NCBI RefSeq assembly: GCF_001422885.1
Contig: NZ_LMMZ01000038.1
Coordinates: 209,685 to 273,684, forward strand
DNA from: Methylobacterium sp. Leaf104
GTDB lineage: Bacteria; Pseudomonadota; Alphaproteobacteria; Rhizobiales; Beijerinckiaceae
Direction of reading: 5' to 3'
Length of the DNA stretch: 64,000 bases
Below are positions 51,105 through 60,189 of the stretch, piece after piece; position 1 is the first letter of the stretch; every line of letters starts with the position of its first letter. The position numbers were made by a program, and so were the translations under genes. The notes under the pieces are model-generated. The model did no database searches. It was given only the letters and a program-made list of their open reading frames with translations, and was not told the DNA's origin.

Positions 51105-52382
51105 ATGCAGCTTCAAGGCAAGCGCGTCCTCATCGTCGTCGAAAACCTGCCAGTGCCGTTCGATCGTCGCGTTTGGCAGGAAGCTCGTGCGCTCAACGAG
51201 GCAGGAGCGGTCGTCTCGATCATCAGCCCCATGGGCAAGGGATACGAGGCGCCCTATGAGTGCATCGAGGGCGTGCATGTCTATCGGCATCACCTTCCAT
51301 CCGATGCCGAAAACGCCTTGGGCTACCTTCGGGAATACGGCGTTGCCCTGTTTCATGAAAGCCGGTTGGCCTGGAAGATTCTGTTCAAGCATGGCTTCGA
51401 TGTCATCCATGCTTGTAATCCACCGGATTTGATCTTCCTTGTCGCCCTGCAATTCAAGGTCCTCGGCAAGGCCTTCATTTTCGATCATCACGACATCAAT
51501 CCTGAACTTTACGAAGCCAAGTTCGGCCGGCGCGGGTTTTTCTGGCGCCTGATGATCTTGTTCGAGCGATTGACCTTCGCATGCGCGAACGTCTCGATCG
51601 CAACGAACGAGAGTTACAAGCAGATTGCGATCGAACGCGGCCGAATGGCGCCCGACCGGGTCTTCATCGTCCGCAGCGGGCCCGACCTGCGGCGCCTTCA
51701 GGTGCTTCCCCCAAATGCCGCTCTGCGTCGCGGGCGCCAGCATATGGTCGGCTACCTCGGCGTCATGGGTGACCAGGAGGGCATCGACCTCCTGCTAGAA
51801 GCCGCAGCGCACATGATCTTCACCATGGGGCGAGAGGACGTCCTGTTCTGTCTCGTCGGCGGTGGGTCGAGCCTGAAGGCTCTGCAGGATCAGGCCCGAA
51901 GGATGGGTCTCGAAGATTACGTCGTGTTCACGGGGCGCATTCCAGATCAGGATCTGTTTGAAATCATTTCCACGTCCGATGTTTGCGTGAACCCTGACAG
52001 GGTAAACACGATGAACGACAAGTCGACCATGAACAAGATCATCGAGTACATGGCGCTTGCGAAGCCGATCGTTCAGTTCGACGTCACGGAGGGACGCCGG
52101 TCCGCGGAAGGCTCGTCACTCTACGCGAAATCCAATGATCCCATCGACTTCGCGCAGAAGATTGTCTCCCTGCTCGACGACCCCGACAAGCGTGCCGCCA
52201 TGGGCGAGATTGGTCGCGAGCGTGTCGTGAACAGCCTGTCCTGGCACCATCAGGTGCCCAAGTTGATCCAGGCCTACTGCCAAGCGTGCGGGATCGCAGT
52301 GCCGTCGGCGAATTCAGAGGTGTCGAGCGAAGGCGCATTCCGAAGCCCATCCATGATGGCTGGGCGCGGCACGGATCGCTAG
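51105..52382 (+). CDS. GT4-type glycosyltransferase
   Basis: This is a 425-residue retaining glycosyltransferase with GT-B fold. RVLIVVENLPVPFDRRVWQE is the typical N-terminal strand of exopolysaccharide GT4 enzymes; FDHHDINPELYEAKFG and VSIATNESYKQIAIERG belong to the acceptor side. The donor side has VGYLGVMGDQEGIDLLLEAA, and NKIIEYMALAKPIVQFDV contains the conserved glutamate. It probably adds a sugar to a lipid-linked polysaccharide in the cytoplasm. A TTG six codons earlier at 51087 is an alternative start. Low GC like the preceding gene, so the two were probably gained together. Confidence 0.88.
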   Translation: MQLQGKRVLIVVENLPVPFDRRVWQEARALNEAGAVVSIISPMGKGYEAPYECIEGVHVYRHHLPSDAENALGYLREYGVALFHESRLAWKILFKHGFDVIHACNPPDLIFLVALQFKVLGKAFIFDHHDINPELYEAKFGRRGFFWRLMILFERLTFACANVSIATNESYKQIAIERGRMAPDRVFIVRSGPDLRRLQVLPPNAALRRGRQHMVGYLGVMGDQEGIDLLLEAAAHMIFTMGREDVLFCLVGGGSSLKALQDQARRMGLEDYVVFTGRIPDQDLFEIISTSDVCVNPDRVNTMNDKSTMNKIIEYMALAKPIVQFDVTEGRRSAEGSSLYAKSNDPIDFAQKIVSLLDDPDKRAAMGEIGRERVVNSLSWHHQVPKLIQAYCQACGIAVPSANSEVSSEGAFRSPSMMAGRGTDR

Positions 52383-53010
52383 GCTTTCTCGGGCGTCTAC
52401 GCGGCAAGAAGGGTGTGAACACAGGGCGCGTGTCCGGTGTTTGCGACGAGGCTTCCGAAGCGATGCGAGCCAACTTCGGCTGAATGTGGCGAGACTGGGT
52501 CTCCAGTCGCGGCGATCGCCATAGCGCCTTGTGCGATGCTCCCGAACTCTCACTGAGTTGGATGAAGCCAAGCGGCCTGCAGGTGTAAGGTCTTCCTTGC
52601 CACCGCACCGATAGCCCAACGGCGTTCGAGACAGGATTGCGGTCGGAGACCTCCACAGCCCCTCTCGGACCCTCTCCTCGAATGACAGGAGCCAGTCGAA
52701 GCCCCGGCCGCTCACGGCCGACGGGATCGCTGTTCCATCGCCCTGCGGTTCGCCTTGAGCAGTTTTCCCATCACGATGCCGGCCGGAATGGACAGAAGTG
52801 TCCATGCGCGCAGGAAGCGAAGAAAGACCAGCATGACGATATCGTCCTTTCGCACCGAGTGAGGGGCGCAATGGGATTGTCCTGATCCCAACGGATCCAC
52901 GAAGCACGTCGTTCCGAATGGGCAGCCCGGTCGCTGACGCAGGCCAGGGACGTTTTCGGGCAGGGGATAACCCTGCGGACCGTACTGATAGGTAAAATCA
53001 GCACTCCGTA
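52383..53010. other. Spacer after polysaccharide genes
   Basis: These 628 bases of mixed composition lie between the glycosyltransferase and the convergent SDR gene. Apart from a 40-codon minus-strand frame at 52712-52834 I find nothing. No terminator with a T-run is visible. Confidence 0.35.
52712..52834 (-). CDS. Possible 40-residue membrane peptide
   Basis: MLVFLRFLRAWTLLSIPAGI is a single hydrophobic helix, followed by VMGKLLKANRRAMEQ and a basic end. AAAGGA lies about ten bases before the ATG on the coding strand. One-helix peptides with a basic tail are common; there is no further support. Confidence 0.4.
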   Translation of the reverse strand: MLVFLRFLRAWTLLSIPAGIVMGKLLKANRRAMEQRSRRP

Positions 53011-53724
53011 TCAGGCCGAGATCTGCTGCCTGTTCCAGGCAAAGACCCTGCCGGAATCTCCCGGTTTCAGGTCTGCGAGGACCCTCAGGAGATGCGACGC
53101 GCTGACTTCGGGCGTGAACAGCCCCGGCGCATCCGTGTCTGGTCGGAACGGACGGGAGAGTGCCGTCGCCACCGTCCCGGGATGAAGTCCGGCGACGATC
53201 GCATCGGGGTGCGTGCGCCTGGCCTCGATGGCGAGGGTGCGCAGGATTTGGTTCAAGGCGGCTTTCGATGCGCGATAGGTGTACCAGCCTCCCAGGCGAT
53301 TGTCCTCGATCGACCCGACGCGCGCCGACAAGGCCGCGAAGACACTTCGGCCGGTCCGGGGCATCAGGGGAAAGAAGTGCTTGGCCACGAGTGCCGGCCC
53401 GATCGTGTTCACGGCGAACACCGTCGCCATGGCCGTTGGGTCAAGGCTCCTGAGTGATTTCTCTGGCGACACGCCGGTTTGGTGGAGGATCCCGCTGGCG
53501 ATCATGACGAGATCGGGAGGACCTACCCGCGCCACGGCTTCGGCTGCTGCGGCAATCGAAGTCTCGTCAGCCAGATCGATCTGCCCCGAGTGGATCGGAC
53601 GAGAGAACGACGAGCCCGAGCGGGAGAACGCGAAGACCGTCCGGCCCCCCCCTTCGGCCGCGAGCGCATCGACGAGGGCGCGGCCGATACCGCCGGAGGC
53701 GCCGATCACCACCGCGCCGGTCAT
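53011..53724 (-). CDS. Short-chain dehydrogenase (CsgA/C-factor-like SDR)
   Basis: This is a 237-residue SDR. The cofactor motif is MTGAVVIGASGGIGRALVDA (TGxxxGIG variant). The catalytic Tyr-Lys pair is in GGWYTYRASKAALNQILRTL, with the serine upstream in AALSARVGSIEDNRLGG. Early SIAAAAEAVARVGPPDLVMI matches the C-factor type, often found beside photolyases. Substrate unknown. It ends the low-GC segment on the right-hand side with more normal GC. Confidence 0.88.
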   Translation of the reverse strand: MTGAVVIGASGGIGRALVDALAAEGGGRTVFAFSRSGSSFSRPIHSGQIDLADETSIAAAAEAVARVGPPDLVMIASGILHQTGVSPEKSLRSLDPTAMATVFAVNTIGPALVAKHFFPLMPRTGRSVFAALSARVGSIEDNRLGGWYTYRASKAALNQILRTLAIEARRTHPDAIVAGLHPGTVATALSRPFRPDTDAPGLFTPEVSASHLLRVLADLKPGDSGRVFAWNRQQISA

Positions 53725-54320
53725 TTCAGAGCGCTCCCGCTGCGTTTGGGCTGGTCGGAATAGCGCGTGATCGTGCTCGCAGAACGCGGCTCTGCCGAGG
53801 CGGGAAGTCCGACACCGGCAGGCACCAGTTCGAACTTCGATATGAAGCGCCTGGATTGGACCGTCCTCGCCCCTCCGTTGACGTTACCGACGCCGTAGGC
53901 GCGCGCGGGAGCGGCCCCACACATCATCCCCAACGCCTGGTTCATCCGCCGCGCGTTCCATCTCGGTTTCGTGCGTTCCGCGCGATGGCGGCACGGACGA
54001 GCTGCTTCGTCTACGAGAATCAAACCAAACCGCATCCCGCGGAGGATGCCAAATCACGAGGGCCTGTTTGATCCCGGCCTCGGCCGACGCGTCGCACCTT
54101 CCTCGAAGGCTGCCGCAGATCATTCCGTGTGCCCACTCCGGTCGTGCGTCACGGACAGCGCTCCCGAGCGATCAGGATTTGCCGGGTGCAAAGCGTCTGA
54201 ACATTGGCTCCGCACGGAACTAAAGTTGAATTCTCTCAGTCGAAAGTATGATCTATCCTCTTGGTCCCAATGGCGTGAGAGTTGGCGCTTCCCGGGAGAG
54301 GTTTTTTATCTGGACGAACG
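53725..54320. other. Region between SDR gene and broken LuxR gene
   Basis: These 596 bases hold no clear gene. A minus-strand frame (about 53721-53945) overlaps the SDR start as ATGA and could encode 74 residues from MNQALGMMCGAAPARAYGVG, but its composition is not convincing. The last 150 bases become AT-rich and probably contain the promoter of the regulator that follows. Confidence 0.35.
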
Positions 54321-55465
54321 ATGTGTTTCGCGGCCTGGAATGTCGTCATCGAAACCATTTATGCAGCAGCGTCCGCGCCAGACCGTTGGCCGGACGCACT
54401 TCAGGCAATTGCTGAACTGCTGGATTCACGAGGCGTGCTGCTTCTGTACCAGCACCGGAACCACCGATTCGGAGCGATCGTCTCGCCGACGCTCGCATCG
54501 ATGCTGCAGGAATACCAGCAGAGCTGGCAGCACCTCGACGTCCGCGCCGATCGGGTCTTCCAAGCCATTGCCAACGGTCACCGCGACGTACAGGCCGACC
54601 ATCAGCTCTTCACCGCCGATGAGATCGCCACCCTGCCGATCTACCAGGATCTCCTGCTGCACCACGGCAATCCTCTGGGGCATGGCGGTGCCGGTCTCGC
54701 CCTATCCGGAGGTGAGCGTGATCCTTTCGTTGCTGCGGGATCGGGACAAACCGGCCTATTCCGATGCACTGCAGGAGCAGCTCTTCGCGCTCAGCCGGCA
54801 TGTGGAGCATAACCTGAGTCTGTCGATCCGGCTCATGGATGCCGAGGCCGAGCGGATCGGCTTCTCGCGGGCGCTGGACCGGATCGATTGCGGCGTCTTC
54901 GTCCTCGCCGGCGATCGCCAAGTTCTCTTCGCCAACCAGACGGCGCAGGACTTCGTTGGCGGCGGCCTCTCAATCGTGGCGGGGCGGCTCGAACTCGGCG
55001 ACGGGGCGGTCCGGCGTGCTCTGGCCCAGCAACTCGGCCGCGTCGAGAATGGCGGTGCCGGAGACGGGCGTGTCGGCCCGGCGCTGATCCTGCCCAACGG
55101 CGATCGAAGCCTGATTCTTCAGATCGTCCCGCTCCAGACGACGATCGAGGGGCCGGCCCTTCAGACGGCGAGCGTCATCGTCCTTGTGACCGATCAGGCG
55201 CAGAGCTGCCCGTTCTCGACCCGGCCGTCGTTCGCGACCTGTTTCACCTGACCCTGGGCGAGGCGCGGCTGGCCGCCCTCGTCGGATCCGGGCGGCGCTG
55301 GCCGATGCGGCGGTCACCCTCGGTATTACGGAGAACACCGCCCGCACAGTCCTGCGCCGGGTCTTCGAGAAGCTCGGCGTGGCCCGCCAGAGCGAGACGG
55401 CCGCTCTGATGAGCAAGCTGTTCATGCTGCGGCAGCATCCGGGATCGCAGGCGCCGCGGCCGTGA
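54321..55465 (+). pseudogene. LuxR-family regulator broken by three frameshifts
   Basis: One protein can be traced across three frames. It starts at ATG 54321 (MCFAAWNVVIETIYAAASAP, IAELLDSRGVLLLYQHRNH). Near 54690 it moves by one base to the frame with SVILSLLRDRDKPAYSDALQ and RIDCGVFVLAGDRQVLFANQ. Near 55200 it moves back to LPVLDPAVVRDLFHLTLGEA and near 55287 to AVTLGITENTARTVLRRVFE with KLGVARQSE, the LuxR-type helix-turn-helix. Stop at 55463. An intact protein would have about 380 residues, usual for PAS-like plus HTH regulators. All other genes here are intact, so real decay is likelier than poor sequence. It sits at the right edge of the odd segment. Confidence 0.8.
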
Positions 55466-55493
55466 CGGCCGGGTGGTTCCTGGGCCGGGGCGA

Positions 55494-56993
55494 CTATTCC
55501 ATGGTGGGCATGACGAAATCGGCGCCGGCTCGGATGCCGGTGGGCCAGCGGGTCGTGATGGTCTTCAGGCGGGTGTAGAAGCGCACCCCCTCGGGGCCGT
55601 GCATGTGATGGTCGCCGAACAGCGACGCCTTCCAGCCGCCGAAGGAGTGAAACGCCATCGGCACCGGGATCGGCACGTTGATGCCCACCATGCCGACCTC
55701 GATCCCGTGCGCGAACTCGCGCGCGGCGTCGCCGTCACGGGTGAAGATTGCGGTGCCGTTGCCGAATTCGTGCTCGTTGATGAGCCTGGCGGCGGTCGCG
55801 TAGTCCGGCGCCCGGGTGATCGCCAGGACGGGTCCGAAGATTTCCTCCTTGTAGATCGACATCTCGGGCGTGACCTGGTCGAACAGGGTGCCGCCGAGAA
55901 AATAGCCGCCCTCGTAGCCCTGCAGGCTCAGTCCGCGTCCATCCACGAGGAGCTCAGCGCCCTCGGCCACGCCGGCATCGATGTAGCCGCTGACCTTGTC
56001 GCGGTGGACCTGCGTCACGAGAGGACCCATCTCCGAATCGGGATCGGTGCCGGGTCCGACCTTCAGTGCCCGCACTTTCGGGATCAGCCTGGCCACCAGG
56101 GCGTCGGCGGTCTTCTCGCCCACCGGCACGGCCACCGAGATCGCCATGCAGCGCTCGCCGGCCGAACCGTAGGCCGCGCCCATTAGCGCATCGACCGCCT
56201 GATCCATGTCGGCGTCCGGCATCACGATCATGTGGTTCTTGGCGCCGCCCAGGCACTGAGCGCGCTTTCCGTTGGCCGTCGCCGTGGCGTAGATGTACCG
56301 GGCGATCGGCGTCGAGCCGACGAAACTGACCGCCGCGATGTCGGGATGGTGCAGGAGGGCGTCGACCGCCTCCTTGTCGCCGTGGACCACGTTGAAGACG
56401 CCGTCGGGCAGGCCGGCCTCCTTGAGCCAGGCCGCCACCAGCAGCGCGGGCGAGGGGTCGCGCTCGGAGGGCTTCAGCACGAAGCAGTTGCCGCAGGCCA
56501 GCGCGACAGGGAACATCCACATCGGCACCATGACGGGGAAGTTGAACGGCGTGATGCCGGCGACCACGCCGAGAGGCTGGCGCAGGGAATGGCTGTCGAC
56601 GCGGGTGCCGACGTTCTCGGTGACCTCGCCCTTGAGGAGCTGCGGGATGCCCGTGGCGAACTCGACCACCTCCAGCCCGCGCTGGATCTCGCCGCGGGCA
56701 TCGGAGAGCACCTTGCCGTGCTCGGCGGTGATGAGGGCGGCGAGCTCGTCGGTCCGTGCTTCGGCGATGCGCAGGAAGGCGTTGAGGATGCGGGCGCGTC
56801 GCAGTGGCGGAGTCAAGGCCCAGTCGCGCGCGACCGCCTTGGCCGCAGCCACCGCCGTGTTCACGTCCGCAGCGTCGGCGAGGGCGACCCGACCGGTCTC
56901 CTCTCCGGTGGCCGGATTGAAGACGGGAGCGTGGCGCGGGCCGGTGCCTGCGACAAGTTGGCCGCCGATGAAGTGGGAAATCGCGGTGGGCAT
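55494..56993 (-). CDS. mmsA: CoA-acylating methylmalonate/malonate-semialdehyde dehydrogenase
   Basis: This is a 499-residue aldehyde dehydrogenase of the MmsA class, which turns methylmalonate semialdehyde into propionyl-CoA, or malonate semialdehyde into acetyl-CoA, with NAD+ and CoA. HFIGGQLVAGTGPRHAPVFN is the usual start; GVVAGITPFNFPVMVPMWMF and AVSFVGSTPIARYIYATA are family marks. The catalytic Cys282 is in YGSAGERCMAISVAV. The length matches. The start codon of this gene lies 33 bases downstream of the aminotransferase stop on the same strand, so the two form an operon for beta-alanine-type substrates. Confidence 0.93.
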   Translation of the reverse strand: MPTAISHFIGGQLVAGTGPRHAPVFNPATGEETGRVALADAADVNTAVAAAKAVARDWALTPPLRRARILNAFLRIAEARTDELAALITAEHGKVLSDARGEIQRGLEVVEFATGIPQLLKGEVTENVGTRVDSHSLRQPLGVVAGITPFNFPVMVPMWMFPVALACGNCFVLKPSERDPSPALLVAAWLKEAGLPDGVFNVVHGDKEAVDALLHHPDIAAVSFVGSTPIARYIYATATANGKRAQCLGGAKNHMIVMPDADMDQAVDALMGAAYGSAGERCMAISVAVPVGEKTADALVARLIPKVRALKVGPGTDPDSEMGPLVTQVHRDKVSGYIDAGVAEGAELLVDGRGLSLQGYEGGYFLGGTLFDQVTPEMSIYKEEIFGPVLAITRAPDYATAARLINEHEFGNGTAIFTRDGDAAREFAHGIEVGMVGINVPIPVPMAFHSFGGWKASLFGDHHMHGPEGVRFYTRLKTITTRWPTGIRAGADFVMPTME

Positions 56994-57026
56994 CGAGGAT
57001 CCTGACGGACGAGAGGCGAAAAGAGT

Positions 57027-58364
57027 TCAGGCGGCGCGGGCGATGGCGTCGCCGAGGATCGACGCCATGGTGTCGATCTGGTCGCGCTCGACGATGAGCG
57101 GCGGCGACAGGGCGATGATGTCACCGGTGACCCGTATGAGCAGGCCGCGCTCGAAGCAGTCGACGAAGACGTCGTAGGCGCGTGCGCCGGGTGCTCCCGG
57201 CCGCGGCGCCAACTCGATGCCGGCGACGAGGCCGATGGTGCGGATATCGATGACGTGTTTTGCGCCGCGCAGGTCGTGCATGGCGCCGGCCCAGTCCTCG
57301 GCGAGCCCGGCCCCGCGGGTGAGCAGGCCCTCCTGGGCATAGATGTCGAGGGTGGCGAGGCCTGCCGCGCAGGCCACCGGGTGTCCCGAATAGGTGTAGC
57401 CGTGGAACAGCTCGATCACCGCCTCGGGGCCGTGCATGAGCGCGTCGTGGACGCGCCGCGCGCAGAAGACCGCGCCCATCGGCAGGGTGCCGTTGGTGAG
57501 CCCCTTGGCGGTGGTGACGAGGTCCGGGACCACGCCGAAATAGTCGGTGGCGAAGGGGGTGCCGAGGCGGCCGAACCCGGTGATGACCTCGTCGAAGATC
57601 AGCAGGATGCCGTGCCGGTCGCAGATCGCGCGTAGGCGCTCGAGGTAGCCCGTCGGCGGCAGCAGGACTCCCGTGGAGCCGGCAACCGGCTCGACGATGC
57701 AGGCCGCGATGGTCTCGGCCCCGTGCAGGGCGACGAGGCGCTCGAGGTCGTCGGCCAGTTCTGCTCCGTGCGCGGGCAGGCCCTTCGAGAAGGCGTTGCG
57801 CTCGGGATCGTGAGTGTGGCGGAGGTGATCGACGCCAGGCAACAGCGGGAAGACGCGGCGGTTGTTGACGAGGCCGCCCACCGAGATGCCTCCGAAGCCG
57901 ACCCCGTGATACCCGCGCTCGCGCCCGATCAGCTTGGTGCGCGTGCCCTGGCCGATGGCGCGCTGGTAGGCGAGCGCGATCTTCAGGGCGGTGTCCACCG
58001 ACTCTGAGCCGGAACCGGTGAAGAACACCCGGTCGAGGCCCGCCTCCGGACCACCCGGCGCGATGGCGGCGAGGCGCTCGGCGAAGTCGAAGGCCGCCGG
58101 ATGGCCCATCTGGAAGGAGGGCGCGAAATCGAGGGTGGTGAGCTGGCGCTCCACGGCGGACGCGATGCCCTGGCGCCCGTGCCCGGCATTCACGCACCAG
58201 AGGCCTGCGGTGCCGTCGAGGACGCTGCGCCCGTCCGTGGCCGTATAGTGCATGCCCTTGGCCGAGGCGAGCAGGCGGGGCGCGGCCTTGAACTGCCGGT
58301 TGGCCGTGAACGGCATCCAGTAGGCGTCGAGCCCAGGGGCATTGGCGGCGTGGTGATGATCCAT
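57027..58364 (-). CDS. Omega-amino acid (beta-alanine):pyruvate aminotransferase
   Basis: This is a 445-residue class III aminotransferase. LDAYWMPFTANRQFKAAPRL is the classical start of beta-alanine:pyruvate aminotransferase. TGSGSESVDTALKIALAYQR binds the cofactor phosphate, ILLIFDEVITGFGRLGTPFA has the PLP Asp, and LVTTAKGLTNGTLPMGAVF holds the PLP lysine. GGGAGGA lies six bases before the ATG at 58364. It would make malonate semialdehyde from beta-alanine, which MmsA (downstream) then oxidises. The divergent XRE-cupin gene is the likely regulator. Other omega-amine substrates are possible. Confidence 0.92.
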   Translation of the reverse strand: MDHHHAANAPGLDAYWMPFTANRQFKAAPRLLASAKGMHYTATDGRSVLDGTAGLWCVNAGHGRQGIASAVERQLTTLDFAPSFQMGHPAAFDFAERLAAIAPGGPEAGLDRVFFTGSGSESVDTALKIALAYQRAIGQGTRTKLIGRERGYHGVGFGGISVGGLVNNRRVFPLLPGVDHLRHTHDPERNAFSKGLPAHGAELADDLERLVALHGAETIAACIVEPVAGSTGVLLPPTGYLERLRAICDRHGILLIFDEVITGFGRLGTPFATDYFGVVPDLVTTAKGLTNGTLPMGAVFCARRVHDALMHGPEAVIELFHGYTYSGHPVACAAGLATLDIYAQEGLLTRGAGLAEDWAGAMHDLRGAKHVIDIRTIGLVAGIELAPRPGAPGARAYDVFVDCFERGLLIRVTGDIIALSPPLIVERDQIDTMASILGDAIARAA

Positions 58365-58544
58365 GGCGATCCTCCCGTGGGGACGTCTATGGACCCGGAG
58401 GAGGCGCCGATTGCGCGCGGCGAACAAGTCCTTTTCTTACCGCCGCGATGTCCTTGAAAAGATGGGGCTGCCAGGAGCAATGTCGGTGAATCTTGAACAT
58501 CCCTAACAGGGCGGCCCGCCCGAAGGGCGACACCAGGGGATTCG
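58365..58544. promoter_or_regulatory. Divergent promoter region with repeated motifs
   Basis: These 180 bases separate the aminotransferase operon from the XRE-cupin gene. CTTTTC (58431-58436) and GAAAAG (58456-58461) form an inverted repeat; CTTGAA occurs at 58453-58458 and 58492-58497. These are candidates for the regulator's binding site. The motifs are seen; the operator role is a guess. Confidence 0.35.
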
Positions 58545-59093
58545 ATGAGCATTGATCTTGGCGCGCGCCTGCGCACCATCCGCACGCTGCATGGCCTGTC
58601 GCAACGGGCGCTCGCCAAGCGCACCGGTGTGCCGAACTCGACGATCTCGCTCATCGAATCGAATGGCGTGAACCCCTCGGTCGGCGCACTCAAGCGCATC
58701 CTCGACGGCATTCCCATCGGCCTGTCCGAGTTCTTCGCCGTGGAGCCGGAGCGCCCACGCAAGGCATTCTACCGGGCCGATGAACTCACCGAGATCGGCA
58801 AGGGACCGATCTCCTACCGGCAGGTGGGGGACAACCTGTTCGGGCGCGGCCTGCAACTGTTGAAGGAGCGCTACGAGCCCGGGGCCGATACGGGCCGGGT
58901 GCCCTTGGTCCATGAGGGCGAGGAGGGCGGTATTGTCTTGTCCGGCCGCCTGGAGGTGACGGTGGATGCCGAACGCCGCATTCTGGGACCCGGCGACGCC
59001 TATTCCTTCGAGAGCCGCCGCCCGCACCGCTTCCGCTGCGTCGGCCCGACCGCCTGCGAGGTGGTGAGCGCCTGCACCCCGCCGACCTTTTGA
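58545..59093 (+). CDS. XRE-family regulator with cupin domain (PuuR-like)
   Basis: This is a 182-residue transcription factor. The N-terminal HTH (about 5-60) reads LRTIRTLHGLSQRALAKRTG, then NSTISLIESNGVNPSVGALK. A cupin domain follows (about 105-178) with VHEGEEGGIVLSGRLEVTVD and GPGDAYSFESRRPHRFRC. This is the PuuR layout; PuuR senses putrescine and represses polyamine breakdown. It is divergent from the aminotransferase-mmsA operon and precedes an acetylpolyamine-hydrolase-like gene on the same strand, which fits a polyamine or beta-alanine sensor. Confidence 0.9.
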   Translation: MSIDLGARLRTIRTLHGLSQRALAKRTGVPNSTISLIESNGVNPSVGALKRILDGIPIGLSEFFAVEPERPRKAFYRADELTEIGKGPISYRQVGDNLFGRGLQLLKERYEPGADTGRVPLVHEGEEGGIVLSGRLEVTVDAERRILGPGDAYSFESRRPHRFRCVGPTACEVVSACTPPTF

Positions 59094-59192
59094 AGCGACC
59101 GGCTGCGGGTTCGATCGCATCGGTCCATTGCGGCGCTGGCCTCCCGCGAGCCATCTGGTATACCAACTCGAGACGAAGGCTCGGAGTGCCGC

Positions 59193-60119
59193 ATGACCAT
59201 CCTCTTCAGCCACGACGCCGCCCTCGGGCACCGGACGCCGCACGGGCATCCGGAGCGGCCCGAGCGGATGCAGGCTGTTAAGGAGGCGCTCGGCACAGAG
59301 GCCTTCGCGGCCCTCGACCGCCGGGCGCCGGAGCCCGCGAGCTTGGAGACCGTGGCGCTGGCCCATCCGGAGGAATGGGTGCGGGCGATGGTGGCGGCGG
59401 CGCCGAGCGAGGGATTGGTCCACGTCGATTCCGACACGGTGCTGTCGCCCGGTACCATCGATTGCGTGTTGCGCGGCGTCGGCGCCGCGGTCGAGGGGGT
59501 CGATGCGGTGATGACGGGCCAAGCCCGGAACGCCTTCTCGGCCATGCGGCCGCCGGGGCACCACGCCGAGCGCACCCGCGCCATGGGCTTCTGCCTGTTC
59601 AACAACGCGGCGGTGGCCGCCCGCCATGCCAGGACAGTGCACGGCGTCGATCGCGTCGCCATCGTCGACTGGGACGTGCACCACGGCAACGGCAGCCAGG
59701 ACATCTTCTGGGCCGACCCCTCGGTGCTGTTCTGCTCGACCCACCAGATGCCGCTCTATCCCGGCACCGGAGCAGTCTCGGAATCCGGCGATCACGACAC
59801 GATTGTCAATGCGCCCTTGAAGCCCGGCGCCGATGGCGGGCGCTTCCGCGAGGCGTTCACCGCGCGTATCCTGCCGCGTCTCAAGGATTTCCGACCCGAT
59901 CTGATCATCATCTCGGCGGGCTTCGATGCCCATTGGCGTGATCCCCTGGCCAACCTGATGCTGGAAGCGGAGGACTTCGCCTGGGCGACGCGCCAGGTTA
60001 TGGAGATCGCGGAGCAGGCCTGCAACGGGCGCATCGTCTCCGTTCTGGAGGGCGGCTACGACCTGAAGGGTCTGGCCGAATCGACGGCCGCGCATGTCGC
60101 GGTGCTCATGGAGTCGTGA
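59193..60119 (+). CDS. Histone deacetylase-family acetylpolyamine amidohydrolase
   Basis: This is a 308-residue zinc amidohydrolase of the HDAC superfamily. The active-site His pair is in AMRPPGHHAERTRAMGFCLF; zinc ligands are in IVDWDVHHGNGSQDIFW and IISAGFDAHWRDPLA; EGGYDLKGLAE closes the site. Bacterial members remove acetyl groups from acetylpolyamines or acetylated proteins. The start MTILFSHDAALGHRTPHGHP is usual. It is 99 bases after the PuuR-like regulator on the same strand, which supports a polyamine substrate. Confidence 0.92.
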   Translation: MTILFSHDAALGHRTPHGHPERPERMQAVKEALGTEAFAALDRRAPEPASLETVALAHPEEWVRAMVAAAPSEGLVHVDSDTVLSPGTIDCVLRGVGAAVEGVDAVMTGQARNAFSAMRPPGHHAERTRAMGFCLFNNAAVAARHARTVHGVDRVAIVDWDVHHGNGSQDIFWADPSVLFCSTHQMPLYPGTGAVSESGDHDTIVNAPLKPGADGGRFREAFTARILPRLKDFRPDLIIISAGFDAHWRDPLANLMLEAEDFAWATRQVMEIAEQACNGRIVSVLEGGYDLKGLAESTAAHVAVLMES

Positions 60120-60189
60120 GGCGCAAGAGCCGATGGCTGCTTTCCCACCCGGGCTTTCCGCCGGGCGTGTCTGACCCACCTATGGGACG

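Noticed and set aside
53721..54035. Minus-strand frame overlapping the SDR start as ATGA
   Set aside because: The overlap is attractive, but the protein shows no pattern and no ribosome site; kept only as a remark in the region entry.
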